Origin: Myxococcales bacterium
Lineage (GTDB): Bacteria > Myxococcota_A > Polyangia > Haliangiales > Haliangiaceae
Assembly (NCBI GenBank): GCA_016707895.1
Contig: JADJGV010000005.1
Location: 485,608 to 549,607, forward strand
Length of the DNA stretch: 64,000 nt
Direction of reading: 5' to 3'
In this document: one piece after another, positions 1 to 8,948 of the stretch
Position numbering within the stretch: position 1 is the stretch's first letter
How the letters are laid out: every line of letters starts with the position of its first letter
The notes under the pieces: generated by a model
Told to the model about the DNA's origin: nothing
The model's database searches: none
The model's input: the letters and a program-made list of their open reading frames with translations, nothing else
Position numbers and translations under genes: made by a program

Positions 1-167
1 ACCACTGCGAGAGCTGCGATCACCAGGAGGAGCGCCTGCTGCAGTCGGCCGCGCTGCTGGCCTCGGGGCTCGAGGCGCCGGCGTTCTCGTGCAGCAAGTG
101 CGAGGGCCAGCTCACCTTCGACGATCTGCCCGAGCGGTACTTCGCGTTCCTCCAGCCCGGAGACTAA
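1..167 (+). CDS. 3' end of a zinc-ribbon protein (partial)
   Basis: Only the C-terminal 54 residues are in the window, read from base 3 to the TAA at 165-167. They hold two cysteine pairs, HCESC at the very start and SCSKC about 30 residues later, which is the spacing of a four-cysteine zinc ribbon. An acidic and aromatic tail (FDDLPERYFAFL) follows. The fold of the missing N-terminal part cannot be seen, so no function is assigned. The last codons contain GGAG at 159-162, which serves as ribosome binding site for the next gene, so the two are probably co-transcribed. Confidence 0.7.
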   Translation, partial: HCESCDHQEERLLQSAALLASGLEAPAFSCSKCEGQLTFDDLPERYFAFLQPGD

Positions 168-169
168 GC

Positions 170-850
170 GTGGCGCTGCCGACCCTCGCCGACGACGCCG
201 CGCTGCCCGAGGTGGCGACCTGGATGGAGGAGGTCGGCGCCGCGCTGCCGACCGCCGACGGCTTCCGCTACTTCAACGACATGTACCTGGGCGTCACCCG
301 CAAGGTGATCGAGCGGGTCGCCAGCGGCGGCGCCCACGACCCGGCGTTCGTCAGCCGGCTCGACGTGGTGTTCGCGCTGACCTACCAGGACGGCCTGGCC
401 GACGACGTCGCGACGATCGCCCGGGCCTGGCGGCCGATGCGGGCGCGGCGCCACGACGGCTCGATCGCGCCGCTGCGGTTCGCGATCGCCGGCATGAACG
501 CGCACATCAACCACGACCTGGTGGTGTCGCTGCTGCGGGTGTCCGACGAGCTCGGCCGCCCGCTCGATCGCGACACCGACGCCTACCGCGACTACGTCGC
601 CGTCAACGACATCCTCCACGACCTGATGGCCGCGACCAAGGACGCGCTCTTGTCCGACCTCGGCGAGCGCATCGACGACGCGCTGGGCCCGGTCGACGAC
701 GTCCTCGAGATCTGGAGCATCCGCGCCGCCCGCGCCAGCGCCTGGACCAACGCCGAGATCGCGCAGGTGCTGCCCGGCGTCGCCCGCGGCGCGCACCTGG
801 CCTCGATCGATCGCACGACCGGCCTGCTCGGCCGCGCGCTGCTGGCTTGA
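170..850 (+). CDS. DUF5995 family protein
   Basis: A 226-residue soluble protein with no signal peptide or membrane segment. The block GMNAHINHDLV near residue 110 is the hallmark I associate with DUF5995, a family of unknown biochemical role whose conserved His/Asn/Asp cluster could bind a metal. I chose the GTG at 170 because GGAG at 159-162 lies 7 bases ahead of it and it sits 2 bases after the upstream stop; a longer reading to base 89 would overlap the zinc-ribbon gene by 79 bases. The tight spacing suggests one operon with that gene. Confidence 0.75.
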   Translation: MALPTLADDAALPEVATWMEEVGAALPTADGFRYFNDMYLGVTRKVIERVASGGAHDPAFVSRLDVVFALTYQDGLADDVATIARAWRPMRARRHDGSIAPLRFAIAGMNAHINHDLVVSLLRVSDELGRPLDRDTDAYRDYVAVNDILHDLMAATKDALLSDLGERIDDALGPVDDVLEIWSIRAARASAWTNAEIAQVLPGVARGAHLASIDRTTGLLGRALLA

Positions 851-1233
851 GCGCGCCGCTGGCCGCGTCGTCCCCGCCGTGACGCTCGGTCGTGGCCGCG
901 CGCACGCCCGCGCGCGGCGACGCCGTCGCGGCGGACGGATCCGGATTGCGTGCGAATCCGTGGATTGCCACGATCAACCAACGTCGGAGATGTAATGGAC
1001 AACAGGTAAATGGGTGGGCACGACGGTTTCGTGCAATTGGTTCTCGCTCCCGCTTGCGACTCAGAAAAGCTCTGTGTTACCGGTGGCGTCGTTCGTTGAC
1101 GTGGCGGCTCGTCCGGGGGGATGCGCCGCAGTGGCATTCGCTCGCGGAGGAGCAGGAACATGGCTGTGAGTCCGACGTACCTGTCGCGACGGCGGCAAGC
1201 TCGACCTGCTGGTCGGCTACCCTCTGGGCCATC
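851..1233. other. Intergenic region, locally AT-richer, with inverted repeats and a short SD-led frame
   Basis: No convincing full gene lies here. Bases about 940-1090 are clearly less GC-rich than the surroundings, as expected of a promoter or foreign remnant. Two small inverted repeats are visible: CGGATT-N7-AATCCG at 942-960 and GCACGA-N5-TCGTGC at 1018-1034. A strong ribosome site (GGAGGAG at 1146-1152) precedes an ATG at 1160 that opens a 45-codon frame ending at 1297. It begins MAVSPTY and overlaps the next gene's start. A TACCCT hexamer at 1218-1223 sits 10 bases before the ATG at 1234. Confidence 0.5.
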
Positions 1234-2028
1234 ATGGCGACTGATCCGATCGATCCCGGCGCGGCCAGGCATTCCGCCGCGGTCGGTCCGGTGGTGATCG
1301 ACGTCCTGCTTGGCTTCCCTGCCGCGCCCGATCCGTGGTGGCACGACGGGACGATCGCGCCGGCGCTGTTCGAGACGCTGCGTTCCCACCACCTGTGGTT
1401 CGGGTTCGATCGCGCGGGCCGCGCTGGCGCGGAGCTGACGCCGATGGGCCGCGATGAACTCGGCGCGTGGAGCCTCGGCTGGATCGCGCGCACCACCTAC
1501 CGGATCGCCGCCGACGAGCTCGCCGCGACACACCTCGACCTCCTGCTCGCGCGGGGGCTGCGGCTGATGCTGGTGGTCTCGTCCGCCGAGCAAGCGGCCC
1601 ACGCGTCGACGCTGCTTGACGATGTCGCGGCGTGGCTGGTCGCGCTCCGGCGCAGCGACATCGCGGGCGGCGTTCGCATCCGGCGTGGTCACGTCTGGCC
1701 GCTCGCCGACTACCCGACGCGGGGGCCGGCGCTCGAGGCGCGCGCGTGGGACCTCGGCACGGTGCTCGACGCGATCGATCGCGAGGCGTACGCTGGCGAG
1801 GTCGCGGCGCAGTACTTCGGCGATCGCTACGCGACCCTCGAAGAGGGTGAGGCCGAGCTGGCGCGGCTGCTCGCGGCGCCGGCGCCGCCCGGCTCGGTGC
1901 GCGTGGACGACGGCCCGCTGGTCATCTGGAAACACGTCGCCGACCTCACCGACGCCGTCGCCGTCGAGCGCGCCCGCGTGGCACAGCACGCGTGGATCAC
2001 CAGCTTGGTCGAGGTCGCGCCGGCGTAG
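1234..2028 (+). CDS. Hypothetical protein upstream of the DUF4157 giant
   Basis: A 264-residue protein that I do not recognise. It has no signal peptide or membrane segment, is rich in Trp (PDPWWHDG near residue 30, LWFGFD near 53) and ends six bases before the DUF4157 gene. That gap suggests co-transcription and perhaps a chaperone, adaptor or immunity role for the big protein; this is inferred from position only. The frame is open further upstream, but the ATG at 1234 fits the point where protein-like composition begins and lies 10 bases after a TACCCT element. Confidence 0.65.
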   Translation: MATDPIDPGAARHSAAVGPVVIDVLLGFPAAPDPWWHDGTIAPALFETLRSHHLWFGFDRAGRAGAELTPMGRDELGAWSLGWIARTTYRIAADELAATHLDLLLARGLRLMLVVSSAEQAAHASTLLDDVAAWLVALRRSDIAGGVRIRRGHVWPLADYPTRGPALEARAWDLGTVLDAIDREAYAGEVAAQYFGDRYATLEEGEAELARLLAAPAPPGSVRVDDGPLVIWKHVADLTDAVAVERARVAQHAWITSLVEVAPA

Positions 2029-2034
2029 GCCACG

Positions 2035-5000
2035 ATGCGTCGTGCCCCGCTCACTCGCCCGCAGGTCGCGGCCCGTCCGGCCGTGGCCTCGCGCGCGGCG
2101 CCTGCGCGGGCCCCGGCCACGCCGGCGCGCGGTGGGCCGCCGTTACTCGACGCGATCGTCGCTCGGCTGCGCGCCGACCCGCGAGTCGCGCTGCCGCACC
2201 AGACCGCCGCCGAGGCGGCGCTCGGCCGACGGTTTCCCGCGGTCGAGGTACACCACGGCGCTGCCGCGGCGGAACTTGGCGCGGAGCTCGGCGCGCGCGC
2301 GTTCAGCGTCGGTCACGTCATCGCGTTCGCCGAGCCGACGCCGCCGCTGGCGCGGGTCATCCACGAGCTGGCGCACGTGGTTCAGCAGGGGGCCGCCGAG
2401 CATCCGGTGACGATCCCGCAGGCCGCGCCCCCCGTCGTCGACCGCGCCGGCGCGGCCGAGCGCGAGGCCACGCGGGCCGCGCGTGGCGAGCCGGTCCGCT
2501 TCAGCGCCGCGCCGGTGCGGCTGTACCGCGACGAGGGCGACACCGATCCCGACACGCTGACCACCGCGCTCGAGCAGCGCCTCTACAAGGCGATGGTCGC
2601 GGCCCGCGCGGGCGGCGAGCTGGCCGTGACGACCTACACCGCCGACACCGCGCCGATCGGGATCCGCGACGGCGACTGGTTCAAGCCGATCTTCAAGCTC
2701 GCCTCGAAGCCGTGGAACGTCGAGGCCTACGCGCGGGCGGTCGAGGTGAAGGATGGCTCCGCCGACCTGGCCAAGGCGTTCGACAAGCCCGCCGACGCGA
2801 CCCGGGGCGAGGTCGCCGCGCGGGGCTTCGTCTTCGAGGGCAAGCCGCTGCGGCTGGCCCGGGTCGCCGAGGTCGGCGACAAGCGCCACATCGCCTACGC
2901 GTTCGTCGGCGACAGCGACGTCGATGGCGTCGCCGCGCCATGGCAGGTGCGGGTCCAGGACATGCGCAGCGAGCAGCGGCTGCGGCTGTTCGCCCGCGAC
3001 TCCGACCTCAAGCTCGGCGACGTCGAGGTGCCGGTGTTCGGGATCCGCGGCAAGGACGACAAGGTCGCGTCGACCACGTTCAAGCGCAGCTCGCCGAAAG
3101 AGATCCAGGCGGCCGCCTACGTCGCGTTCCTGCGCACGCGCGCCGGGTTGATCGCCGACGGCAGCGCCGGGGACGCCGAGGCCGCCGCCGATCTCGCGAA
3201 GTTCCGCGAGCCGGCGTTTCTCAAGCGCGGCGTGCCGGCCCCCGGTGGCCGCGCCTACCTGGTCCCGATCAAGGACAGCGCGGCGGGCACCAGCAGCGAC
3301 GCCAAGAACTTCTTCTACGCGCTTCTCCCCGAGCCGCGCGACGAGGTCCAGTTCGCCGATCCCGAGCGCCAGCGCGAGAAGACGTCGCCCGCCGGGATGG
3401 TCGAGGTCTACAAGGTCACGATCCTCGCGGGGCTGCGCAAGATCCTCGACGGCACCACCAAGGACATCGGCGGCAAGCCGACGCTGGCCCTCGACGACGA
3501 GCCCAAGCAGAAGCTGCTGGCGATGCTCGACGAGCTGGACAAGCTGGTCGCCGAGACCCAGGCCGCGATCACGCTCGGCGCGACCGAGCCGGGCAAGGCG
3601 CCGTCTGACAGCGCGCTCGAGGCGGTGGCCGAGAAGATCCGCCACGCCTTCGTGAAGGCGTGCGTCGACAACTACGACGACGTCGCGGTCATGCACCAGC
3701 ACCTCGGCGTCTCCAAGATCTTCATCAAGGAGAAGGACCCGAAGGTCAAGGACGACAAGCGCATCAGCCTCGACAAGGTGCGCGGCACGATCCTCGAGGA
3801 CTGGGTCGGCAAGCACTACCCGATCGTCCAGACCGATCCGACCCACATCCCGGTGTTTGGGAAGAAGGATGGCAACAAGCTGGTCCAGAGCGAGGCCCTC
3901 CAGCAGGTCCGCCGCGGCGACGGCAAGATCCTCGCCAAGGGCCAGAAGAAGATCATCTTCGAGGCCAAGTTCGTCACCGCGGCGCCGTCCGACGAGCACC
4001 TCGCGCAGATGAAAGACTACGCGATGATTCTCGGCTACGACGCTGTGGCCAAGACCAAGGTCCCGCCGATGACCGGTTGGTTCTACAACCCGGCCGAGAA
4101 GGACCCGGCCAAGAAGTGGGCCGCCAATACCACCTGGGATGGCATCCTCTACGTCTTCTCCGACGCCGGGCAGAAGGATGGCTGGCAGGAAGCGCTGAAG
4201 CTCAATTTCGGCCCGCTCTTCAAGACCAAGGTCTGGAGCGAGGTAGCCGGCAGCGCGTCGCTCGAGCAGCTGCTGACCAGCTGGACCGAGAACCCGACCA
4301 TCGCGCTCACGATCAAGAAGCCGGGCGACCGCACCAGCTTCACCTTCCCGCCGTTCGACGCGCCCGAGCCCAAGCTTGCCGGCGTCCTGTTCACCGAGGT
4401 CAAGCTCGAGCTGTACGGCCCCGGCGACCCGGTGCTGAAGGGCGGCACGGTCAAGACCGCGGTTGACCCCGCCGCGACCAAGGGCGTCGTGTCGTCGCCG
4501 CCCGCGCCCGACGCGCGCCCGATCGTCCCGCTCAGCGAGTCCGAGCGCGTCGACCTGATCGGCGCGCCCAAGCCCACCGGTGGAAAGCCGCGCACCTACG
4601 GCCGCATCAAGGAGCGGATCGGCGGCCTCAAGTCGAAGCTCGACGACCTGCTCAAGCGGGTGAAGACCTCGGCCAAGCTGATCGACGGCGGCCTCGAGGC
4701 GTCGGTCGAGGTCGAGCCCGGCGCGAGCGGCATCCCGAAATTCAAGCTGACCAAGGCGTCGGTCGTCGTCACCGTCGGCAAGGCGGCCGGCAAGAGCGGC
4801 CTCGCCGTCAAGGGCGAGGTCGGCCTCGAGCACGAGTCGGGCAAGATCGCCGGCGGGGTCACGATCAGCTACAAGGACGGCCTGGTCATCGAGGGGACGG
4901 CCACGGTCAAGGACGTGGTCGAGGGGCTGAAGCCGTTCACGGTGTCGGTGAAGTACGCGCCGCCGGCCGAGGAGGGCGGCCAGCCCGAGATCGCGATCGG

Positions 5001-7356
5001 CTGCAAGGAGGTTGCGTTCGAGAAGCGCTACGGCGGCGTGCTCATCACCGGGAAGTCGACCGATCTGTCCTACGACGTCACCAAGGGCACGTTCAGCGGC
5101 AACGGCAGCCTCACCGCGGACCTCGGCCCGTTCGGCAAGGCCTCGGTCGAGAAGGTCGCGATCGTCGAGAACAAGGTCGACAGCGCCACCTTCAGCTACG
5201 AGTCGCCTGCGCTGGCGTGGCCCAAGAAGAACCCGACGCTGTCGCTCGGCGTGAAGGGCACCGCGACCTACGACAAGGGCGCCTTCAGCGGCAGCCTCGA
5301 CCTCGCGGCCAAGATCACGCACAAGAACCTGAAGGCGCTCAACCCCGGCCTCGAGTCGATCGCGCTGTCGGGCAACCTGACGATCGCCAAGGACGGCGCG
5401 ACCAGCGGCTACATCAAGACCGAGTCGGTCATCCCGCTCGGCAAGCACTTCCAGATCCCGGCGCTGAAGATCGCGGTCACGCCCGACGGCGAGGTCAGCG
5501 CGGCGTTCGCGGTCCAGCTCGTCAACATCGCCACCAAGTGGGTCACGCTCACCGACGCGACGCTGGCCTGCGTGATCGATCGCGACGGCTTCCGCGTGAC
5601 CAAGGGGCGGCTGGCGCTCGCGGTCGGCGGCAAGGGCCAGCGCTTCGTCGGGACCCTGGTCGTCACCTACGACCCGAGCGGCGGCTTCGATCTCGGCGCC
5701 GAGGTCGACGTCGAGGTCCGCCCCGGCCTGGTCGGCCACGGCACGCTCAGCTACTCATCGCGGACCAACAAGGTCACCGGCACCCTGTCGGTGAAGAAGA
5801 TCCAGATCCTCGGGCCCAAGACCAAGCCCTACGAGCTGTTCAAGTTCGACAAGCAGATCGAGCTGTTCAGCCTCTACAAGATCATCGGGCTTTACCTCGA
5901 CGTCGGCGTCCGGCTCGCCTTCGACATCGGCTACGACCTGTCGGTCACGCCGAGCCTGACGCTCAACGAGTTCTCGCTCGACACGTTCAAGTTCAAGTCG
6001 GTCCTGGCCAAGATGGAGTTCGACGGCAACCTGTCCGCCGCGCTCACCCTCGAGCCGCGCATCGGGCTCGGGCTGTTCGTCTTCAGCACCAAGCTCTTGC
6101 GCATCGGCGGCGGCCTCAAGATCCCGATCACCGCCAAGGCCTCGGTCGACCCCAAGGCGACGGTCAAGGCGTGGTACGCGCCCAAGGACCCCACCGACGA
6201 GAACAGCCCCTACGAGCTCGGCGCCAACGCCCAGCTCGCGCTGGTGGTGAAGTTCAGCATCATCGGCGAGCTCAAGCCCTACGCCGAGTTCGTCGTGCTC
6301 AACGGCGCCTACCGCAAGCCGTGGGACGGCGACAGCCTCGGCCGGCTCACGCTGATGAAGGAGCGCGAGCTGTTCCGCTACGTCGTCGACCTCGGCAAGC
6401 CGATCCCCGCCGGCGTCGACCCCGCGGTGGGGCCCAACCCGGACGCAGCCAAGGTGAAGGACGGCGCCACCTCGCCCACCACCGCGAGCGCCAACGCGCG
6501 CGACACCCAGGCCGACAAGAAGGTCGACGACAACCCGCCGGAGAACAAGCCGGCCGACAAGAACCCCGAGCAGCCGCAGGCCGACTCGGAGGAGGGGTTC
6601 TCGCTCAAGAGCCTGTTCGACGCCGTCAAGAACAACTCGACCTACAAGGCGATCGAGGACGTGATCGACTCGGCGGCCGGCGTGCTGCGCGCGATCGGCG
6701 AGTTCTTCGAGGCGGTCTACAACTTCATCAAGAAGTGGGTCGGCGAGGCGATCGACGCGGTCCGCGCCGTGCTGAAGGGCATCGCGAAGTACGGCCTGTT
6801 CGGCTACCTGAAGATGTTCTTGCTCGAGAAGATCCGCGCCGTCTCGCCGACGCTGGCCGAGATCGTCGAGCCGCTCTTGACCGCGCTGGCCGACAGCGAG
6901 GCCGCGCTGCGGGACACGCTGTTCGCGGTGCTGGCGGCGCCGCTGCCGACGTCGTTCAGCGGGTTCCTCGGCTGGGTCTGGGACATCGTCACGACCCTGC
7001 TCGGCGGCGCCTGGGACAGCTTCACGTCGATCGTCCGCGGCCTGAAGAACATGGTCTCCAAGGCCTGGGACGTCGCCAGCGACGCGATCAGCGGATACAT
7101 CAACGAGCTGATCAAGTCGGGCGACCTGGGGGTCAAGGTGTCGACCTACTCGGGCGTGTTTGGCTCCACCGACCTGGCCGACGAATGGAAGATCACGATC
7201 GCCGGCCTGACGCTCGGCAAGCGCGTGCCCGACGGCACCTCGCTGTTCAGCCTCGATGGCGCCGCCGGGATCGCGATCGGTGAGCCGCTCTATCAGGTGC
7301 TCCGGCTGCTCGGCGCCAACGCGACCGATCGGAAGGGCAGCTTCTGGTACGACTGA
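2035..7356 (+). CDS. Giant DUF4157 protein with a putative PD-(D/E)XK nuclease core
   Basis: A 1773-residue protein. Residues 1-35 are an Arg/Ala/Pro-rich basic tail. Residues about 65-120 form a DUF4157 domain with the peptidase-like motif HELAH (110-114) followed by VVQQ. This domain is widespread in proteins linked to extracellular contractile injection systems and polymorphic toxins. Residues about 575-665 look like a PD-(D/E)XK nuclease core: E588 in a helix, D629, then E643-A-K645 on a hydrophobic strand, and Q658-x3-Y662. Residues about 870-1470 are Gly/Lys-rich beta repeats suggesting a long beta solenoid or sheet. About 1470-1530 is a charged Pro/Asp/Lys linker, and 1540-1700 holds amphipathic and hydrophobic helices (VYNFIKKWVG, GWVWDIVTTLLGG). 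No signal peptide is evident, so export would need a dedicated system. I read it as a toxin-like or injected effector; no contractile-system structural genes are in the window. Confidence 0.75.
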   Translation: MRRAPLTRPQVAARPAVASRAAPARAPATPARGGPPLLDAIVARLRADPRVALPHQTAAEAALGRRFPAVEVHHGAAAAELGAELGARAFSVGHVIAFAEPTPPLARVIHELAHVVQQGAAEHPVTIPQAAPPVVDRAGAAEREATRAARGEPVRFSAAPVRLYRDEGDTDPDTLTTALEQRLYKAMVAARAGGELAVTTYTADTAPIGIRDGDWFKPIFKLASKPWNVEAYARAVEVKDGSADLAKAFDKPADATRGEVAARGFVFEGKPLRLARVAEVGDKRHIAYAFVGDSDVDGVAAPWQVRVQDMRSEQRLRLFARDSDLKLGDVEVPVFGIRGKDDKVASTTFKRSSPKEIQAAAYVAFLRTRAGLIADGSAGDAEAAADLAKFREPAFLKRGVPAPGGRAYLVPIKDSAAGTSSDAKNFFYALLPEPRDEVQFADPERQREKTSPAGMVEVYKVTILAGLRKILDGTTKDIGGKPTLALDDEPKQKLLAMLDELDKLVAETQAAITLGATEPGKAPSDSALEAVAEKIRHAFVKACVDNYDDVAVMHQHLGVSKIFIKEKDPKVKDDKRISLDKVRGTILEDWVGKHYPIVQTDPTHIPVFGKKDGNKLVQSEALQQVRRGDGKILAKGQKKIIFEAKFVTAAPSDEHLAQMKDYAMILGYDAVAKTKVPPMTGWFYNPAEKDPAKKWAANTTWDGILYVFSDAGQKDGWQEALKLNFGPLFKTKVWSEVAGSASLEQLLTSWTENPTIALTIKKPGDRTSFTFPPFDAPEPKLAGVLFTEVKLELYGPGDPVLKGGTVKTAVDPAATKGVVSSPPAPDARPIVPLSESERVDLIGAPKPTGGKPRTYGRIKERIGGLKSKLDDLLKRVKTSAKLIDGGLEASVEVEPGASGIPKFKLTKASVVVTVGKAAGKSGLAVKGEVGLEHESGKIAGGVTISYKDGLVIEGTATVKDVVEGLKPFTVSVKYAPPAEEGGQPEIAIGCKEVAFEKRYGGVLITGKSTDLSYDVTKGTFSGNGSLTADLGPFGKASVEKVAIVENKVDSATFSYESPALAWPKKNPTLSLGVKGTATYDKGAFSGSLDLAAKITHKNLKALNPGLESIALSGNLTIAKDGATSGYIKTESVIPLGKHFQIPALKIAVTPDGEVSAAFAVQLVNIATKWVTLTDATLACVIDRDGFRVTKGRLALAVGGKGQRFVGTLVVTYDPSGGFDLGAEVDVEVRPGLVGHGTLSYSSRTNKVTGTLSVKKIQILGPKTKPYELFKFDKQIELFSLYKIIGLYLDVGVRLAFDIGYDLSVTPSLTLNEFSLDTFKFKSVLAKMEFDGNLSAALTLEPRIGLGLFVFSTKLLRIGGGLKIPITAKASVDPKATVKAWYAPKDPTDENSPYELGANAQLALVVKFSIIGELKPYAEFVVLNGAYRKPWDGDSLGRLTLMKERELFRYVVDLGKPIPAGVDPAVGPNPDAAKVKDGATSPTTASANARDTQADKKVDDNPPENKPADKNPEQPQADSEEGFSLKSLFDAVKNNSTYKAIEDVIDSAAGVLRAIGEFFEAVYNFIKKWVGEAIDAVRAVLKGIAKYGLFGYLKMFLLEKIRAVSPTLAEIVEPLLTALADSEAALRDTLFAVLAAPLPTSFSGFLGWVWDIVTTLLGGAWDSFTSIVRGLKNMVSKAWDVASDAISGYINELIKSGDLGVKVSTYSGVFGSTDLADEWKITIAGLTLGKRVPDGTSLFSLDGAAGIAIGEPLYQVLRLLGANATDRKGSFWYD

Positions 7357-7460
7357 GTTGCAGGCCGTGCGTCGATCCTGGCGCGAGCGCCCGCGAGGTC
7401 GGCCGGCGGAGGTGCGACGACGCGCCGGGGTCTCGCCGGCGACGTGCTAGCGTTCGACGT

Positions 7461-8108
7461 ATGCAGGCCGGGCCGATCGCGATGGTGGTGGCGGCGACGC
7501 TGGTGGGCGCGGGCGGGATCTACCTGCTGGTCGCGGTGCGGCGCCCGGCGCCGGCGGTGACCGGGGGCGCTGCGGCGGCGCTGGCGGCGCCCCGGCCGGC
7601 GAGCGCGTCGGCGGCGCCGGTGATGCCCGCGCCGGTGGTCGCGCCGACCGCGCCGGTGGTCAAGCCGGCCGCGCCGGCCGTCGCGCCGCCGCCGCCCCCG
7701 CCGCCGGTGGTCGCGCCGCCACCCGTGCCCGAGGTCGCGCCGCTGGCGCCGCCGCCACCCCCGATGATCACCACCGCGTCGGGCCTGCAGTACGAGGACA
7801 CCGTCGTCGGCACCGGCGCGACGCCGACCAAGGGCAAGACCTGCGTCGTGCACTACACCGGGTGGCTGTGGGTCGACGGCGCCAAGGGCGCGCAGGTCGA
7901 CAACTCGCGCGAGCGCGAGCCGCTGCGGTTCGGGTGCGACGGCGGCCATGTGATCAAGGGCCTGGACGAGGGGCTCGGCTCGATGCGCGTCGGCGGACAG
8001 CGCACGCTGATCATCCCGGCGGGGCTGGGCTACGGCGACCGCGCCCGCGACCCGATCCCCGGCGGCTCGACCCTGCGCTTCGAGGTCGAGCTGGTCGGCG
8101 TCGAGTAG
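7461..8108 (+). CDS. Membrane-anchored FKBP-type peptidyl-prolyl isomerase
   Basis: A 215-residue protein in three parts. An N-terminal hydrophobic segment (residues 5-26) acts as anchor or signal. A Pro/Ala/Val linker of about 75 residues follows. The C-terminal FKBP domain runs from about residue 108 and carries VVHYTGWLW, VIKGLDEGLGSMRVGG, LIIPAGLGYG and the closing strand LRFEVELVGVE. The domain catalyses cis-trans isomerisation of peptidyl-proline bonds; anchor and linker place it in the periplasm, where it would help secreted proteins fold. A TAGCGT element lies 7 bases before the ATG, consistent with a leaderless transcript. It converges on the VWA gene with only 9 bases between stops. 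Confidence 0.9.
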   Translation: MQAGPIAMVVAATLVGAGGIYLLVAVRRPAPAVTGGAAAALAAPRPASASAAPVMPAPVVAPTAPVVKPAAPAVAPPPPPPPVVAPPPVPEVAPLAPPPPPMITTASGLQYEDTVVGTGATPTKGKTCVVHYTGWLWVDGAKGAQVDNSREREPLRFGCDGGHVIKGLDEGLGSMRVGGQRTLIIPAGLGYGDRARDPIPGGSTLRFEVELVGVE

Positions 8109-8117
8109 CGGCGCGAC

Positions 8118-8909
8118 TCAATTGCCGAAGCCGCCGGCCCACGCGCCGGCGGAGACCGCCGCAGCCGACTGCGAGAACACCTGGAACGCCTTGCGGATCT
8201 CGCTGGTGGTGTTGCCCGGCGTCAGGATCCAGCGATCGGCGATGCCCATCTCCCGGAACACCCTCTTGAAGTCGGTGGTGCCGTCGCTGATGCCCATCGC
8301 CGCGACGACGTGGTTCTCCTGCGCGACCATGTCGGCGACCAGCGCGCGCACCTCCTTGGCGGTGGCGCGCGTCGAGCCGTAGTCGCCGCCGTCGGTGATG
8401 AGCAAGGTCACGGTGCGCACGGGGACGCCAGCGGCGGCCAGCTCGGTGCTCTTGGCGATCACCGTGCCGAGCAGCACGACCGTCTGGTCGTAGAGCGGCG
8501 TACCCAGCCGCGGGTTGTAGTTGCTCACGTCCATCGGGATCGCGTCGGGCAGGCCGACGTACGGGTAGAGGATCTCGCCGTTGAGGTAGCGGGTGTGGAC
8601 GAACACGTCGCCGGCCTGGCGCGACTTCTTGAGCGCCTCGATCACCAGGTTGTGGCCGTCGCGCACCGCGGCGGTGTTGCCGGCGGCGGCGATCGACTGC
8701 GAGTCGTCGGGCATCATCGTCACCAGCACCACCTCGCTGGCGGCGACGTCGTCGACCGCGATGCCGAGGCCGGCCTGGATCTGGGCGCCCAGATCGACCA
8801 CGTCGAGGGCGGCGGCCGACGCGGCCGACAGCGCGCCCTGCTGCTTGGCGTCGGCGAGGAGCTTGGTGGCGGTGCCCTTGGGGCGCTGATCGTCATCGTG
8901 CTTGGACAT
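8118..8909 (-). CDS. VWA-domain protein (TerY-like), last gene of the phosphorylation operon
   Basis: A 263-residue protein dominated by a von Willebrand factor A fold. The metal-ion-dependent adhesion site is seen as DDSQS (residues 68-72, D-x-S-x-S), a Thr in GTPLYDQ and an Asp in LLITDGGDY. VWA domains of this kind bind Mg2+ and partner proteins rather than catalyse. As the fourth gene behind a PP2C phosphatase and a protein kinase it matches the TerY partner of TerY-type triads. The gap from the upstream stop is 39 bases and holds a good ribosome site (AGGAG six bases before the ATG), so it may be translated independently and in larger amount. Confidence 0.85.
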   Translation of the reverse strand: MSKHDDDQRPKGTATKLLADAKQQGALSAASAAALDVVDLGAQIQAGLGIAVDDVAASEVVLVTMMPDDSQSIAAAGNTAAVRDGHNLVIEALKKSRQAGDVFVHTRYLNGEILYPYVGLPDAIPMDVSNYNPRLGTPLYDQTVVLLGTVIAKSTELAAAGVPVRTVTLLITDGGDYGSTRATAKEVRALVADMVAQENHVVAAMGISDGTTDFKRVFREMGIADRWILTPGNTTSEIRKAFQVFSQSAAAVSAGAWAGGFGN

Positions 8910-8948
8910 GGAGTTCTCCTGAGGGAAGGGGTGAGGTGTGGTGGCGCG

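Noticed and set aside
2143..5739. A 1198-codon open frame on the minus strand inside the DUF4157 gene
   Set aside because: It is antisense to a strongly protein-like sequence and its composition (Leu/Asp/Arg/Val/Gly only) is what GC-rich third positions produce on the other strand.
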